Shown: positions 52,242 to 62,316, counted from the stretch's first letter. The stretch: DNA of 64,000 nucleotides from Chromobacterium sinusclupearum (GCF_002902845.1 NZ_PPTF01000068.1:65483-129482); one strand, 5' to 3'. Notes: generated by a model from the letters alone, not told the origin. Made by a program: numbers and translations.

Positions 52242-53081
52242 TCATTTTTCGTTGTCTACCAGGCCCTTGACGAACCAGCGCTGCATGAAAATCACCACGG
52301 CCAGCGGCGGCAGCAGCGTCAACAGCGCGGACGCCATCACCAGATGCCATTGCACCGCGCCCTCGCCCAGCATGCCCTTGATCGCGATCACCGCGGTGGA
52401 CATGGCAGGATCATGCGTGACCAAGAGCGGCCACAGGTACTGGTTCCAGCCATAGATGAAGGTGATGACGAACAGCGCCGCGAGATTGGTGCGCGACAAG
52501 GGCAGCACCACGTCGATCAGGAAGCGGATCGGCCCCGCGCCGTCCACCCGCGCCGCCTCCATCAGCTCCTTGGGCAGCGTCATGAAGAACTGGCGCAGCA
52601 GGAAGGTGGCGGTGGCGGACGCGATCAAGGGCAGCGTCAGACCGGTGTAGCTGTTGATCAGCCCCATCTGGGTCACCACTTCCACTGTCGGGAAAATCCG
52701 CACTTCCACCGGCAGCATCAGCGTGGCGAAGATCAGCGCGAAGCCGGTTTTTCTGAACGGAAACCGGAAATAGACGATGGCATAGGCCGACAGGAAGGAG
52801 ATGAAAATCTTGCCGACGGCGATCAAGAGCGCCATCACCAGGCTGTTCCACAGCGTGCGCGCCAGCGGCACCGCCAGACCGCCGCTGCCGCTCCACAGTA
52901 CGGTGGAGAGGTTGGTCCACAGCTGGCCGCCGGGCAGCAGCGACAGCGGCACTCGCGTCACCTGATCGGCGCTCTGGCTGGCCGCGGCGAACATCAGATA
53001 CAAGGGGAAGGCCACGACCAGCGCGCCTGCGATCAACATCGCGTGGCAGAACAGGTCCAGCCCTTTACGGTTTTCCACCAT
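52242..53081 (-). CDS. ugpE: Glycerol-3-phosphate ABC transporter, permease UgpE
   Basis: Inner-membrane protein of 279 residues. The EAA loop ELMEAARVDGAGPIRFLIDVVLPLSRTNLAALFV is the mark of binding-protein-dependent permeases (EAARVDGAGP core). About six membrane helices. ATG 53081 overlaps the ugpA stop by one base (TGATG). The frame continues upstream into ugpA DNA but is not used there. Confidence 0.92.
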   Translation of the reverse strand: MVENRKGLDLFCHAMLIAGALVVAFPLYLMFAAASQSADQVTRVPLSLLPGGQLWTNLSTVLWSGSGGLAVPLARTLWNSLVMALLIAVGKIFISFLSAYAIVYFRFPFRKTGFALIFATLMLPVEVRIFPTVEVVTQMGLINSYTGLTLPLIASATATFLLRQFFMTLPKELMEAARVDGAGPIRFLIDVVLPLSRTNLAALFVITFIYGWNQYLWPLLVTHDPAMSTAVIAIKGMLGEGAVQWHLVMASALLTLLPPLAVVIFMQRWFVKGLVDNEK

Positions 53082-53962
53082 CAGTACTGCACCTTTCTTT
53101 CCACGTAACGGAACTGGATCAGCGTCAGAATGCCGACCACGATCATCAGCACCACCGATTGCGCGGCCGAGCTGCCCAGGTCCAGGCCCTTGAAGCCTTC
53201 CAGATACACCTTGAGGATCATGGTCTCGGTGGACTTGCCCGGCCCCCCGCCGGTGGCCGCGTCGATGACCGCGAAGGTGTCGAAGAAGGCGTACACCAGG
53301 TTGACCACCAGCAGGAAAAAGCTGGTCGGCGACAGCAGCGGGAACACCAGGTCGCGGAAGCGGCGCAAGGGGCCGGCGCCGTCTATCGCGGCGGCCTCGA
53401 TCAGCGACGCCGGTATCGCCTGCAGGCCGGCGTAGAAGAACAGGAAGTTGTAGCTGATCTGCTTCCAGGCCGAAGCCAGCACCACCAAGAGCAGCGCCTG
53501 GCCGCCGTTGAGCGCGTGGTTCCACTCATACCCCATGCCGCGCAGCAGATAGCTGATCCACCCCAGGCTGGGATTGAACAGGAACAGCCACAGCACGGCC
53601 ACGACGGAAGGCGCGATGGCGTAAGGCGCGATCAACACCGTCTGGTAGACGCGCTTGCCGCGGACGATCTGATTGGCCATTACCGCCAGGATCAGCGCGC
53701 TGCCGGTGCCCAGCAACGTCACCAAGGCGCTGAACAGCAGCGTGGTCTGGATGGTGCCGAGGTACAGCGGGTCATGGAACAGCTGGCTGAAATTGGCCAG
53801 GCCGACGAACTGGCTGTCCAGCCCGAACGGGTCCTGCATATGCGCCGATTGCCACAGCGCCTCCAACGCCGGCCACAGGAAAAACACCAGCGTGATCGCC
53901 AGCTGCGGTGCCAGGAGCGCCAAGCCCAGCCAGCGGTTGGGGAAGTAAGTACGGTTTTGCAT
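53081..53962 (-). CDS. ugpA: Glycerol-3-phosphate ABC transporter, permease UgpA
   Basis: Inner-membrane protein of 293 residues with about six helices. The EAA loop reads [27 protein letters not shown], and the C-terminal [19 protein letters not shown] is conserved in UgpA. It forms the membrane channel with UgpE. It is located 56 bases after ugpB. Confidence 0.92.
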   Translation of the reverse strand: MQNRTYFPNRWLGLALLAPQLAITLVFFLWPALEALWQSAHMQDPFGLDSQFVGLANFSQLFHDPLYLGTIQTTLLFSALVTLLGTGSALILAVMANQIVRGKRVYQTVLIAPYAIAPSVVAVLWLFLFNPSLGWISYLLRGMGYEWNHALNGGQALLLVVLASAWKQISYNFLFFYAGLQAIPASLIEAAAIDGAGPLRRFRDLVFPLLSPTSFFLLVVNLVYAFFDTFAVIDAATGGGPGKSTETMILKVYLEGFKGLDLGSSAAQSVVLMIVVGILTLIQFRYVERKVQY

Positions 53963-54018
53963 GCGGGCACCAGGACAAAGCGGACAGCCGCCCGGCTACC
54001 CGCTCATGGAAAGTGAAA

Positions 54019-55338
54019 TCAGCCGGCGGTCTTCTCGAAGCGGCGCAATAGCTCATTGCCGCGCAGCACCGCGTTGTCCAGCGCGTCCTTGGCGCTCTTC
54101 TTGCCGGTCCACACCTCCTCCAGCTCCTCGTCCACCACGGTGCGGATCTGCGGCATATACCCCAGGCGCAGGCCACGGGTATAGGACTTGGGCGGCTTGT
54201 TCTGCATCTGCAGGGTTGGGATGTCGGCGCCGGGGTTCTGTTGGTAGTAGCCGTCCTTGCGGCTCAGCTCATAGGCGGCGGTCACCACCGGCAGATAGCC
54301 GGTGTCCTGGTGCCATTTGGCCATCACCGTCGGCGAAGTCAGCATCTTGAAGAATTTGGCCACGCCCTTGTATTCGGCAGGACTCTTGCCGCCCATCACC
54401 CACAGGCTGGCGCCGCCGATCAGCGCGTTCTGCGGCGCGCCCTTCACCGCCGGGTCATAAGGCATCATGCCCATGCCGAAAGCGAACTTGGCGTTCTTGC
54501 GGATATTGGCCAGGGAGCCGGAACTGCCGGTCATGATGCCGCACTCGCCACTGTAGAACTTCAGCGTGGCCTCGTCCTTGCGGCCGGCATAGCTGAAGCT
54601 GCCATCCTTGGCCATCTTGGCCAGCATCTCGATGTGCTTGACCTGAGTCGGGCCGTTGAACTGCAGCACGGCGTTGGTGCCGCCAAAGCCATTGTCCTGG
54701 CTGGCGACCGGCAGATTGTGCCAGGCGCTGTAGTTCTCCAGCTGCACCCAGCCTTGCCAGCCAGTGCTGTAACCGCAGCGCATGCCGGAGGCTTTCAACT
54801 TGGCGGCGGCGGCGGCCAGCTCCGGCCAGGTCTTGGGCGGCGCGTCCGGCAGGCCGGCCTTCTTGAACGCATCCTTGTTGTAGTACAGCACCGGGGTGGA
54901 GCTATTGAACGGCAAGGACAGCAGATGGCCGGTCTTGGCGTCGGAGTAGTAGCTGGCTACGGCCGGAATGAAAGCTTTCTCGTCCAGCTTTTCCCCGGCA
55001 TCGGCCATCACTTGGTAAACCGGCTTGATGGCTTTCTTGGCCTGGATCATGGTGGCGGTGCCCACTTCGAACACCTGCACGATGGCCGGCGCGTTGCCGC
55101 TGCGGTAGGCGGCGATGGCGGCGGCCAGCGATTCGTCGTACTGCCCCTTGTACACCGGCACCACCTTGTAATCCTTCTGGCTGGCGTTGAACTGGGCGGC
55201 GATGGCGTTGACGCGGTCGCCCAGCGCGCCATCCATGGAATGCCAGAACTGGATTTCGGTGGCGGCCTGGGCGGAAAGGGACAACGTCAGCAGCAGAGGC
55301 GCCAGCGCGCCGGCGCGGCGGGACAGAGCAAACTTCAT
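54019..55338 (-). CDS. ugpB: Glycerol-3-phosphate-binding protein UgpB
   Basis: Periplasmic protein of 439 residues with a signal peptide (about 1-25, ending SLSAQAA). The mature part begins [25 protein letters not shown] and contains [24 protein letters not shown], both typical of UgpB in the family 1 binding proteins. It captures glycerol-3-phosphate or its diesters. It is the first gene of ugpBAECQ, behind a Pho box. Confidence 0.93.
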   Translation of the reverse strand: MKFALSRRAGALAPLLLTLSLSAQAATEIQFWHSMDGALGDRVNAIAAQFNASQKDYKVVPVYKGQYDESLAAAIAAYRSGNAPAIVQVFEVGTATMIQAKKAIKPVYQVMADAGEKLDEKAFIPAVASYYSDAKTGHLLSLPFNSSTPVLYYNKDAFKKAGLPDAPPKTWPELAAAAAKLKASGMRCGYSTGWQGWVQLENYSAWHNLPVASQDNGFGGTNAVLQFNGPTQVKHIEMLAKMAKDGSFSYAGRKDEATLKFYSGECGIMTGSSGSLANIRKNAKFAFGMGMMPYDPAVKGAPQNALIGGASLWVMGGKSPAEYKGVAKFFKMLTSPTVMAKWHQDTGYLPVVTAAYELSRKDGYYQQNPGADIPTLQMQNKPPKSYTRGLRLGYMPQIRTVVDEELEEVWTGKKSAKDALDNAVLRGNELLRRFEKTAG

Positions 55339-55409
55339 CGTGATCTCCAGATGTCGTGGGCGGACATGTCGTCAAGCGGCGGATTGTGGCCGGACAAAAT
55401 GACAATATC

Positions 55410-55427
55410 GTTACAGTAATATGTCAT
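55410..55427 (-). promoter_or_regulatory. PhoB-type box before ugpB
   Basis: On the minus strand ATGACAT-ATTA-CTGTAAC, an 18-base 7-4-7 arrangement matching 5 of 7 and 6 of 7 bases of the CTGTCA-type repeats. It lies 71 bases before ugpB, an operon known to belong to the Pho regulon. Confidence 0.55.
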
Positions 55428-55475
55428 CAGAATTTCAACAAGCGCTCATTTACAAATTTGCTCATGCCATCCATG

Positions 55476-55504
55476 CAAAAAGGGCACGCAAGGCGTGCCC
55501 TTTT
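55476..55504 (-). terminator. Intrinsic terminator after cioB
   Basis: AAAAGGGCACGC (55478-55489), loop AAG, GCGTGCCCTTTT (55493-55504). A T-run follows on the minus strand. It is flanked by the same TGCCATCCATGCAAAA string as at 40056. Confidence 0.88.
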
Positions 55505-55524
55505 ACAAACGCATCTGCGCGCTT

Positions 55525-56535
55525 TTACTGGTAACTCAGCTTATCGGCCTTGCCCCAGAACACCCGGTAAGCAAAAGCGGTGTAGCCGATGATGCATGGC
55601 AGCACCACCACAGCGCCCCACAGAATCACCCACAGCGCCTCCGGATCGGCCGCCGCTTGCCAGATTGTCATCCGCCCGATCACCATCTGCGGGAACACGC
55701 TATAAGCCAGGCCCCAGAACGACAACAGCACGATGCCGACGCTGGCGGCAAACGGCAGCCAGCAGAAGGTGTCGTTGCCGGCGGCTTGGCGCCGCGCCAG
55801 CCTAGGCAGGCTGAGCCAAAGCAGAATGAACAGCGCCAGCGAGCCGAGCGGCAAAGGCAGCAGCAACAGGAACTGCGGCAGCGCGAACCATTTGGCGGCG
55901 ATGCCAGGATTGGCCAGCGGCGTCACCACCGATACCGCCAGCACGGCCAAGCCGGCGCCGTACAGCGCGTATTCCGCCCAGACGATCGCCTTGGCCTGCA
56001 GCTTGCCGTGCGTCTTCATCACCAGCCAGCAGGCGCCGAGCAAGGCGTAAGCCAGCGCCATTCCCGCGCCGACCACCAGCGCGAACAGCCAGGCGGTAGC
56101 GCCCTCGGCAAAGCCGGTCAGGAAACGGCCCAGCATCACGCCCTGCGCCAGCGCCGCCAACAGAGAGCCCCCGGCGAAGGCCGCATTCCACCACGGCTTG
56201 TGCGGATCCTGCGCCTTGACGCGGAAGTCGAAGGCCACGCCGCGCAGAATCAACCCCACCAGCATGGCCAGCACCGGCAGATACAAGGCGCCGAACACCA
56301 CGCCGTGCGCTACCGGAAACGCCACCAGCAACAGGCCCGCGCCCAGCACCAACCAGGTTTCGTTGGCGTCCCAGAACGGGCCGATCGAGCCCACCATCAC
56401 ATCCTTCTCGTCATCGGTCGCCAGCGGCAACAGAATGCCGACGCCCAGGTCGAAGCCGTCCAGAATCACGTACACCAGCATCGCCAACGCCATCAGTCCG
56501 GCGAAGATCGCCGGCAGGTAGAATGCCTCGCTCAT
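55525..56535 (-). CDS. cioB: Cytochrome bd oxidase subunit II
   Basis: Polytopic membrane protein of 336 residues. The N-terminal FAGLMALAMLVYVILDGFDLGVG and GPFWDANETWLVLGAG, followed by LRGVAFDFR, are the CydB/CioB signature. With subunit I it forms a quinol oxidase. Its ATG overlaps the cioA stop as ATGA (56532-56535). I saw no small CydX-like gene between it and the terminator. Confidence 0.92.
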   Translation of the reverse strand: MSEAFYLPAIFAGLMALAMLVYVILDGFDLGVGILLPLATDDEKDVMVGSIGPFWDANETWLVLGAGLLLVAFPVAHGVVFGALYLPVLAMLVGLILRGVAFDFRVKAQDPHKPWWNAAFAGGSLLAALAQGVMLGRFLTGFAEGATAWLFALVVGAGMALAYALLGACWLVMKTHGKLQAKAIVWAEYALYGAGLAVLAVSVVTPLANPGIAAKWFALPQFLLLLPLPLGSLALFILLWLSLPRLARRQAAGNDTFCWLPFAASVGIVLLSFWGLAYSVFPQMVIGRMTIWQAAADPEALWVILWGAVVVLPCIIGYTAFAYRVFWGKADKLSYQ

Positions 56536-57872
56536 GCCAGTTTCTCCTTTAGTTGCGGTTCGTGCGCCAGCTCATGCGCGCCGGCCTTGCGCGCCAGGTA
56601 AAAAAGCACCGAGATATAAGCGGTCAACAGCAGCGCGTACAAGGCCAGATACGTGCTCAGCGACGTGAACAGCATAGGCGCCGTCGCATGTCCGGCCGCC
56701 TGGGCGGTGGTCAGCACGCCCGTCACCAGCCATGGCTGGCGCCCTATCTCGGTGACAAACCATCCGGCCAGGGTGGCGATCCAGCCGGCAAACGTCATGC
56801 CCACCAGCACCCGCGCCAATGCCTGCGGCAGCTCGCCCCGCTTCTTCAGCTGCCAGGCGGCCAGCCAGGACACCAGCAGCATCAGCATGCCCATGCCCAC
56901 CATCACGCGGAAACTCCAGAACACCTTGGCCACCGGCGGATGATGCTCGAACTCATTCAAGCCCTTGATCTCGCCGCCCCAGCTGTGGGTCAGGATCAGG
57001 CTGCCCAGCTGCGGCACGCCTAGCGCATAGTCGTTGCTGCGGGTTTCGGCATTCGGCAGCGCAAACAAGAGCAGCGGCACATCCTTCTCGGTGTGCCAGA
57101 TGCCTTCGATCGCCGCCAGCTTGGCCGGCTGGTGCTTCAGCGTGTTCAAACCGGACATGTCGCCCACGAACATTTGCAAGGGGATCAGCAGCGCCGCCAG
57201 GAACACGCCGCTCTTCAAGGCCACCATGACGCCGCGGCCGCGCTCGCCGCGCAGGTAGCGGTAGGCGGACAGGCCGGCGATCAGGAACGCCACGGTCAGG
57301 CCGGAAGCCAGCAGCATATGGGTCAGCTGGTACGGCAAGGTCGGGTTGAAGATCACTTCCAGCCAGCTGACGACATGGGCGCGGCCGTCGCGCATCACGA
57401 AGCCGGTGGGCGTCTGCATCCAGGAGTTCAGCGCCAGAATCCAGAACGCCGACACGGTATTGCCGAAGGCCACCAGGAAGGTCGCCAAGGTGTGCACGCC
57501 CTCGGACACCTTGCTGCGCCCGAACAGCATGATGCCGAGGAAGCCCGCCTCCAGGAAAAACGCCGTCAGGATTTCATAGGCCAGCAGCGGTCCGGCGATA
57601 TTGCCCACCGTCTGCATATAACCCGGCCAGTTGGTGCCGAACTGGAAACTCATCGTCACGCCGGACACCACGCCCAGCGCGAAGGACAGCGCGAAGATCT
57701 TCACCCAGAAGCCGTAGGCGTCCATCCAACCCTGATCGCCGGTCTGGCGGAAGCGCATCTTGAAGAACAACAACACCCAGGCCATCGCGATGTTGATGGT
57801 GGGAAACAGGATGTGAAAACTGATATTGGTGGCGAACTGGATGCGCGCCAGCGTGACGGGATCGAGCTCCAT
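56532..57872 (-). CDS. cioA: Cytochrome bd oxidase subunit I, short Q-loop (CIO type)
   Basis: Polytopic membrane protein of 446 residues, about 75 shorter than E. coli CydA, the difference being in the Q-loop. Haem ligands appear in NISFHILFPTINIAM (His), LTHMLLAS (His) and SFRVMVGMGML (Met), and GWFVTEIGRQPW is conserved. The short Q-loop places it in the cyanide-insensitive (CioA) group. In cyanogenic bacteria such an oxidase keeps respiration going. Three bases separate it from the regulator gene upstream. Confidence 0.9.
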   Translation of the reverse strand: MELDPVTLARIQFATNISFHILFPTINIAMAWVLLFFKMRFRQTGDQGWMDAYGFWVKIFALSFALGVVSGVTMSFQFGTNWPGYMQTVGNIAGPLLAYEILTAFFLEAGFLGIMLFGRSKVSEGVHTLATFLVAFGNTVSAFWILALNSWMQTPTGFVMRDGRAHVVSWLEVIFNPTLPYQLTHMLLASGLTVAFLIAGLSAYRYLRGERGRGVMVALKSGVFLAALLIPLQMFVGDMSGLNTLKHQPAKLAAIEGIWHTEKDVPLLLFALPNAETRSNDYALGVPQLGSLILTHSWGGEIKGLNEFEHHPPVAKVFWSFRVMVGMGMLMLLVSWLAAWQLKKRGELPQALARVLVGMTFAGWIATLAGWFVTEIGRQPWLVTGVLTTAQAAGHATAPMLFTSLSTYLALYALLLTAYISVLFYLARKAGAHELAHEPQLKEKLA

Positions 57873-57875
57873 GGC

Positions 57876-58442
57876 TTACTCCTTTTCTTCTTCGCGGTGG
57901 CCGAGCCGCGACAGCGATTGCGTGAACTGCAGCACTTTCTGCACCTGGGAGCCCAGCTTCATCAATCGCTGCAGCGTCTCCACGTCCATGTGCTGGATAT
58001 CGGAAAACCAGGTGGTGACCAGCTCGATCAGCTGGTACATCTCTTTCATTCTTTCCTGCGCGTGCCGCTCCGCCTCGCTGGCCGGGCTGTCCATGATGGC
58101 GCCGCGCAGCATGGTCAGCGTCGGCTCCACCTCGCGCTTCTTGCGCTCCTCGGCCAGGGTCTTGAAGATCTGCCACACGTCTTCCGGCGTGGAGAAATAC
58201 TCGCGGCGGTCGCTGGGGAAGTGCTGCAGCTTGACCAAACGCCACGACTGCAGCTCTTTCAAGCCCATGCTGACATTGGAGCGGGAACAGCCTATCGCCT
58301 CGCCGATCTCATCGGCGTTAAGCGGTTTTTCCGATACGTACAGCAAGGCATAGATCTGGCCGACGGTGCGATTGATGCCCCAGCGGCTGCCCATCTCGCC
58401 AAAGTGCAACACAAAGGACTGCACCAGAGGGGGGAGGTTCAT
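57876..58442 (-). CDS. GbsR/MarR-like regulator upstream of cioAB
   Basis: Protein of 188 residues. The N-terminal winged helix (TVGQIYALLYVSEKPLNADEIGEAIGCSRSNVSMGLKELQSWRLV) matches GbsR-type MarR relatives, and the long charged C-terminal helices (about 95-188) probably form a dimer. It is the first gene of the operon with cioAB, three bases before cioA. A perfect palindrome and an Fnr box lie directly upstream of its start. Confidence 0.85.
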   Translation of the reverse strand: MNLPPLVQSFVLHFGEMGSRWGINRTVGQIYALLYVSEKPLNADEIGEAIGCSRSNVSMGLKELQSWRLVKLQHFPSDRREYFSTPEDVWQIFKTLAEERKKREVEPTLTMLRGAIMDSPASEAERHAQERMKEMYQLIELVTTWFSDIQHMDVETLQRLMKLGSQVQKVLQFTQSLSRLGHREEEKE

Positions 58443-58454
58443 GATTTTTCCAAT

Positions 58455-58472
58455 TTTCAGTAATTTCTGAAA
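58455..58472. promoter_or_regulatory. Palindromic operator before the cioAB operon
   Basis: TTTCAG-TAATTT-CTGAAA, a perfect 6-bp inverted repeat 12 bases before the regulator start. Probably the binding site of the GbsR-like protein. Confidence 0.6.
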
Positions 58473-58474
58473 GT

Positions 58475-58488
58475 TTGATATGGATCAT
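58475..58488. promoter_or_regulatory. Fnr/Anr box before the cioAB operon
   Basis: TTGAT-ATGG-ATCAT, one mismatch from the Fnr consensus, two bases beyond the palindrome. The remaining part of the gap to icd (58489-58668) has nothing else I can support. Confidence 0.65.
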
Positions 58489-58668
58489 AGGTTGTCTGGT
58501 GGGATAGCGTCAAGGCACAGACTGATTTTGCCACCGGCCAAGTCCCTGCCCTCCCGCACTCACCGGGCATGACGAATCCAAGCGCGCCTTGCCGCCTCCC
58601 CGCCGCCAGCCGTCATCGCCCTCTCGCCGCGACGCCCTCCTCCGGCAGAACATTCGGGCAAAGGCATG

Positions 58669-58697
58669 AAAAAAGCCTCCGGGAAACCCCGGAGGCT
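58669..58697 (-). terminator. Intrinsic terminator after icd
   Basis: AGCCTCCGGG (58674-58683), loop AAAC, CCCGGAGGCT (58688-58697). On the minus strand a T-run follows, about 95 bases after the icd stop. Confidence 0.88.
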
Positions 58698-58792
58698 GTT
58701 GAGCTTGGCCTGGATGGCCGCGATGACTTGGCGTTCAATAAAACGGCTGAGGCCAGGCGGCGCGCCCGGCATCAGCCGCTTGTCCGTCCCGC

Positions 58793-61030
58793 TTAGGCCA
58801 GCACAGCGGCGATGGCCGCGTTAAAGGTGGCGCTCGGACGCATCACCGCGCTGCACTTGGCGGCATCCGGCAGGTAGTAGCCGCCGATATCCGCCGGCTT
58901 GCCCTGCACGGCCTTCAGTTCGGCCAGGATCTTCTGCTCGCTGTCGGCCAGTTGCTTGGCGATGGGCGCGAAACGGGCTTGCAGTTCCTTGTCGTCGGAC
59001 TGCGCGGCCAACGCCTGGGCCCAGTACATGGACAAGTAGAACTGGCTGCCGCGGTTGTCCAGCTCGCCGGTGCGGCGCGACGGGGACTTGTTTTCGTCCA
59101 GCAGCTTGCCGGTGGCGGCGTCCAGCGTCTTGGCCAGGATCTTGGCTTTCTCATTGTCGGTCTTGATGCCCAGTTCTTCCAGGCTGACCGCCAGCGCCAG
59201 GAACTCGCCCAGGCTGTCCCAGCGCAGGTGGTTCTCTTCCAGCAGTTGCTGCACGTGCTTGGGCGCGGAGCCGCCGGCGCCGGTTTCGTACATGCCGCCG
59301 CCGGCCATCAGCGGCACGATGGACAGCATCTTGGCCGAGGTGCCCAGCTCCATGATGGGGAACAGGTCGGTCAGGTAGTCGCGGAGGATGTTGCCGGTGA
59401 CCGAGATGGTATCCAGACCGCGCGCCACGCGCTCCAGCGTGTAACGCATCGCGCGCACTTGCGACATGATGTGGATGTCCAGGCCCGTGGTGTCGTAATC
59501 CTTCAGGTAGGTCTGCACCTTCTTGATCAGCTCGTTTTCATGCGGGCGGTACGGGTCCAGCCAGAACACGGCCGGCATGCCGGAGTTGCGGGCGCGGGTG
59601 ACGGCCAGCTTGACCCAGTCGCGGATCGGCGCGTCCTTGACCTGGCACATGCGCCAGATGTCGCCCTGCTCGACATTCTGCGACAGCAGCACTTCGCCGG
59701 TGGCCAGATCGACGATATTGGCGATGCCGTCTTCCTGGATTTCAAAGGTCTTGTCGTGCGAGCCGTATTCTTCCGCCTTCTGCGCCATCAGGCCGACGTT
59801 GGGCACGGTGCCCATGGTGCGCGGGTCGAAGTTGCCGTGCCATTTGCAGAAGTTGATCATCTCCTGGTAGATGCGGGCGAAGGTCGATTCCGGCATCACG
59901 GCCTTGCAGTCGTAAGGCTTGCCGTCGGCGCCCCACATCTTGCCGCCGGCGCGGATCATCGCCGGCATCGAGGCGTCGACGATGATGTCGTTCGGCGAGT
60001 GGAAGTTGGTGATGCCCTTGGCCGAGTCCACCATGGCCAGGCGCGGACGGTGCTCCTGGCAGGCGTGCAGGTCGCGGATGATTTCTTCGCGCTTGGAGGC
60101 CGGCAGGGTCTCGATCTTCTCGTACAGGGTAGCCATGCCGTTGTTGACGTTGACGCCCAGTTCCTCGAACAGCTTGCCGTGCTTCTCGAACGCGTCCTTG
60201 TAGTAAATCTTGACGCAGTGGCCGAACACGATGGGGTGGGACACCTTCATCATGGTGGCCTTCACGTGCAGGGAGAACAGAATGCCGGCCTCGCGGCAGT
60301 CTTCCATCTCGCGCTCGTAGAAGTCGCACAGCGCCTTCTTGCTCATGAACATCGAGTCGATGATCTCGCCGGCCTGCAGCGCCACCTTGGGTTTCAACAC
60401 GATGGACTGGCCGCTCTTGGTCACCAGCTCCATCTTGACGTCGCGCGCCTTGTCCAGCGTCATCGACTTCTCGCCGTGGTAGAAGTCGCCGTGGTGCATG
60501 TGGGAAACGTGAGTCTGCGACCACTGCTTCCATTCGCCCATCGAATGCGGATGCTTCTTGGCGTAGTTTTTCACGGCCAGCGGCGCGCGGCGGTCGGAGT
60601 TGCCTTCGCGCAGGACCGGATTGACAGCCGAGCCCAGACATTTGGCATAGCGGTCGCGGATCGCCTTTTCTGCGTCTGTCGTCGGGTTTTCCGGGTAGTC
60701 GGGAATGTTATAGCCCTTGGACTGCAGCTCCTTGACGCAGGCGATCAACTGCGCCACGGAGGCGCTGATATTGGGGAGCTTGATGATGTTGGTGTCCGGG
60801 TGCTGCGTCAGCTTGCCCAGCTCGGCCAAGGTGTTCGGCACTTTCTGTTCGTCGGTCAGATGCTCGGGGAACTCCGCCAGCACGCGGGCGGCCACGGAGA
60901 TGTCGGCGGTTTCCACCTGGATGCCGGCGGAAGCGGCAAAGGCCTGGACCACCGGCAGGAAGGCGCTGGTGGCCAGCGCCGGCGCTTCGTCAGTCAGGGT
61001 GTAGATGATTTTCGATTGTTCTGCTGGCAT
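58793..61030 (-). CDS. icd: Monomeric NADP-dependent isocitrate dehydrogenase
   Basis: Protein of 745 residues, the length of the monomeric IDH family (about 740), unlike the dimeric E. coli enzyme (about 416). Typical segments are [69 protein letters not shown] and [30 protein letters not shown]. It catalyses oxidative decarboxylation of isocitrate in the TCA cycle. It has a leader of about 140 bases and its own terminator. Confidence 0.96.
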   Translation of the reverse strand: MPAEQSKIIYTLTDEAPALATSAFLPVVQAFAASAGIQVETADISVAARVLAEFPEHLTDEQKVPNTLAELGKLTQHPDTNIIKLPNISASVAQLIACVKELQSKGYNIPDYPENPTTDAEKAIRDRYAKCLGSAVNPVLREGNSDRRAPLAVKNYAKKHPHSMGEWKQWSQTHVSHMHHGDFYHGEKSMTLDKARDVKMELVTKSGQSIVLKPKVALQAGEIIDSMFMSKKALCDFYEREMEDCREAGILFSLHVKATMMKVSHPIVFGHCVKIYYKDAFEKHGKLFEELGVNVNNGMATLYEKIETLPASKREEIIRDLHACQEHRPRLAMVDSAKGITNFHSPNDIIVDASMPAMIRAGGKMWGADGKPYDCKAVMPESTFARIYQEMINFCKWHGNFDPRTMGTVPNVGLMAQKAEEYGSHDKTFEIQEDGIANIVDLATGEVLLSQNVEQGDIWRMCQVKDAPIRDWVKLAVTRARNSGMPAVFWLDPYRPHENELIKKVQTYLKDYDTTGLDIHIMSQVRAMRYTLERVARGLDTISVTGNILRDYLTDLFPIMELGTSAKMLSIVPLMAGGGMYETGAGGSAPKHVQQLLEENHLRWDSLGEFLALAVSLEELGIKTDNEKAKILAKTLDAATGKLLDENKSPSRRTGELDNRGSQFYLSMYWAQALAAQSDDKELQARFAPIAKQLADSEQKILAELKAVQGKPADIGGYYLPDAAKCSAVMRPSATFNAAIAAVLA

Positions 61031-61172
61031 TACTCTATCTCCATGTTGATCTTGTGACGACAGAACGATTGCGCGAAGAGGTCATGGCTCGGACGGCATT
61101 CCGGGGAAGGCCGGAGATCTTGGCAGGGCGGACGCGGGCGTCACGCCGCTCTTTGGCAATTTTCAAAAGCGA

Positions 61173-61178
61173 ATTATA
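61173..61178 (-). promoter_or_regulatory. Candidate -10 element of icd
   Basis: TATAAT on the minus strand, preceded by GGGG, 143 bases before the icd start. The -35 hexamer is not convincing. The rest of the 345-base gap (61031-61376) has no other clear feature. Confidence 0.4.
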
Positions 61179-61376
61179 CCCCTTCTCATCGTCTTGGTTG
61201 GCGACGCAACTGAAACTTTTATGCCTGATAATTGGCCAGATGACGTTCGGATGCGAATAAAACGCTTGTTCGAACACCAGCTTAGCCGCCTGTCCCCAGC
61301 CGCGACACACGATATCGCTCACGCGGCGGCTAGGCCTTGCTATCATTCGCCTACTTTATTTCGCCGTGTTTTCCGC

Positions 61377-62048
61377 ATGCCCCAGCTGATTCTGCTCAAC
61401 AAACCGTATGGCGTGATCTGCCAGTTTTCCGACCATCCCACGCATCCGACGCTGAAGTCCTGCGTGCCGCTGCCCGGCGTCTATCCAGCAGGCCGGCTGG
61501 ACACCGACAGCGAGGGCCTCCTGCTGCTGACCGGCGATGGCACGCTGCAGCACCGCATCGCCGACCCGCGCTGGAAGCTGCCCAAGACCTATTGGGTGCA
61601 GGTGGAGGGCGAACCCAAGGAAGAACAGCTGGAAAAATTGCGCCAGGGCGTCGATCTGGGCGACTTCATCACCCAGCCGGCCCAGGTTCGCCGCATCGAG
61701 ACGCCGGAACTGTGGCCGCGCAATCCGCCGGTGCGTTTCCGCAAGACGGTGCCAGACTGCTGGCTGGAAATCATCATCAGCGAGGGCAAGAACCGCCAAG
61801 TGCGGCGGATGACAGCCAAGGCCGGCCTGCCCACGCTGCGCTTGGTGCGGGTGGCGATCGGCCCGTGGCGGCTGGACGGCCTGCAGCCCGGCGAGATGCG
61901 CCAGCTGGAGGTGAGTCTTCAAGATTTGCCGCGGCCAGGCGCAGCCGGCCGCAAGCCTGGCGCAGGCGCGTCGGACCGCTCGCAGGCGCCGGCGGCCAAG
62001 GGCGGCAAGGGCCCTACTTTCCGCTTTGCCCGCAACCGGAAGGACTAG
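61377..62048 (+). CDS. rluE: RluE/RsuA-family pseudouridine synthase
   Basis: Protein of 223 residues from ATG 61377 (MPQLILLNKPYGVICQFS). The catalytic aspartate is in YPAGRLDTDSEGLLLLTGDG. NRQVRRMTAKAGLPTLRLVRVAIGPW is the C-terminal family segment. RluE modifies 23S rRNA U2457; the target here is inferred from the lack of an S4 domain. The C-terminus is a basic tail rich in glycine, alanine and lysine. Its TAG stop lies within the left end of a MITE-like element. Confidence 0.87.
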   Translation: MPQLILLNKPYGVICQFSDHPTHPTLKSCVPLPGVYPAGRLDTDSEGLLLLTGDGTLQHRIADPRWKLPKTYWVQVEGEPKEEQLEKLRQGVDLGDFITQPAQVRRIETPELWPRNPPVRFRKTVPDCWLEIIISEGKNRQVRRMTAKAGLPTLRLVRVAIGPWRLDGLQPGEMRQLEVSLQDLPRPGAAGRKPGAGASDRSQAPAAKGGKGPTFRFARNRKD

Positions 62049-62316
62049 GGGCTGTTGACGTTTGGTGGGTGGATCGCGTTTGCGCCGATTTGGGCCGGAA
62101 GCAAGGCGCACAGTCCGCCGCATAGTCATTCTATGCAAGGGCTGGGAAACGTGGCTTCCGGCCCAAAGCGGCCAAACCCGCAGGGCCGGGCGCCTTTCGC
62201 GCCGACTCTTCGTTGTTCCGCGCTGGCAGAGAATGACTATGCGGCGCGCGAAACGCCTCGATTCGCCGCAAAACGCATCCCGGCGCGACCGCTCACCAAA
62301 CGTCAACAGCCCCTAG
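62045..62316. mobile_element. MITE-like element with 23-bp perfect terminal inverted repeats
   Basis: The first 23 bases (62045-62067, CTAGGGGCTGTTGACG...) are perfectly repeated in inverted form at 62294-62316. Inside, CGCCGCATAGTCATTCT (62116-62132) is also inverted at 62230-62246, so the whole 272-bp segment can fold into a long imperfect hairpin. No open frame of useful size is present. CTAG at both ends could be a target duplication (CTAG or TA). The left end contains the TAG stop of the pseudouridine synthase gene. Confidence 0.8.

Noticed and set aside
58952-61057. Open frame of 701 codons antisense to icd
   Set aside because: It is a shadow of the icd coding sequence caused by high GC at third positions. 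Translation gives a Val/Gly/His/Gln-rich chain without family features.
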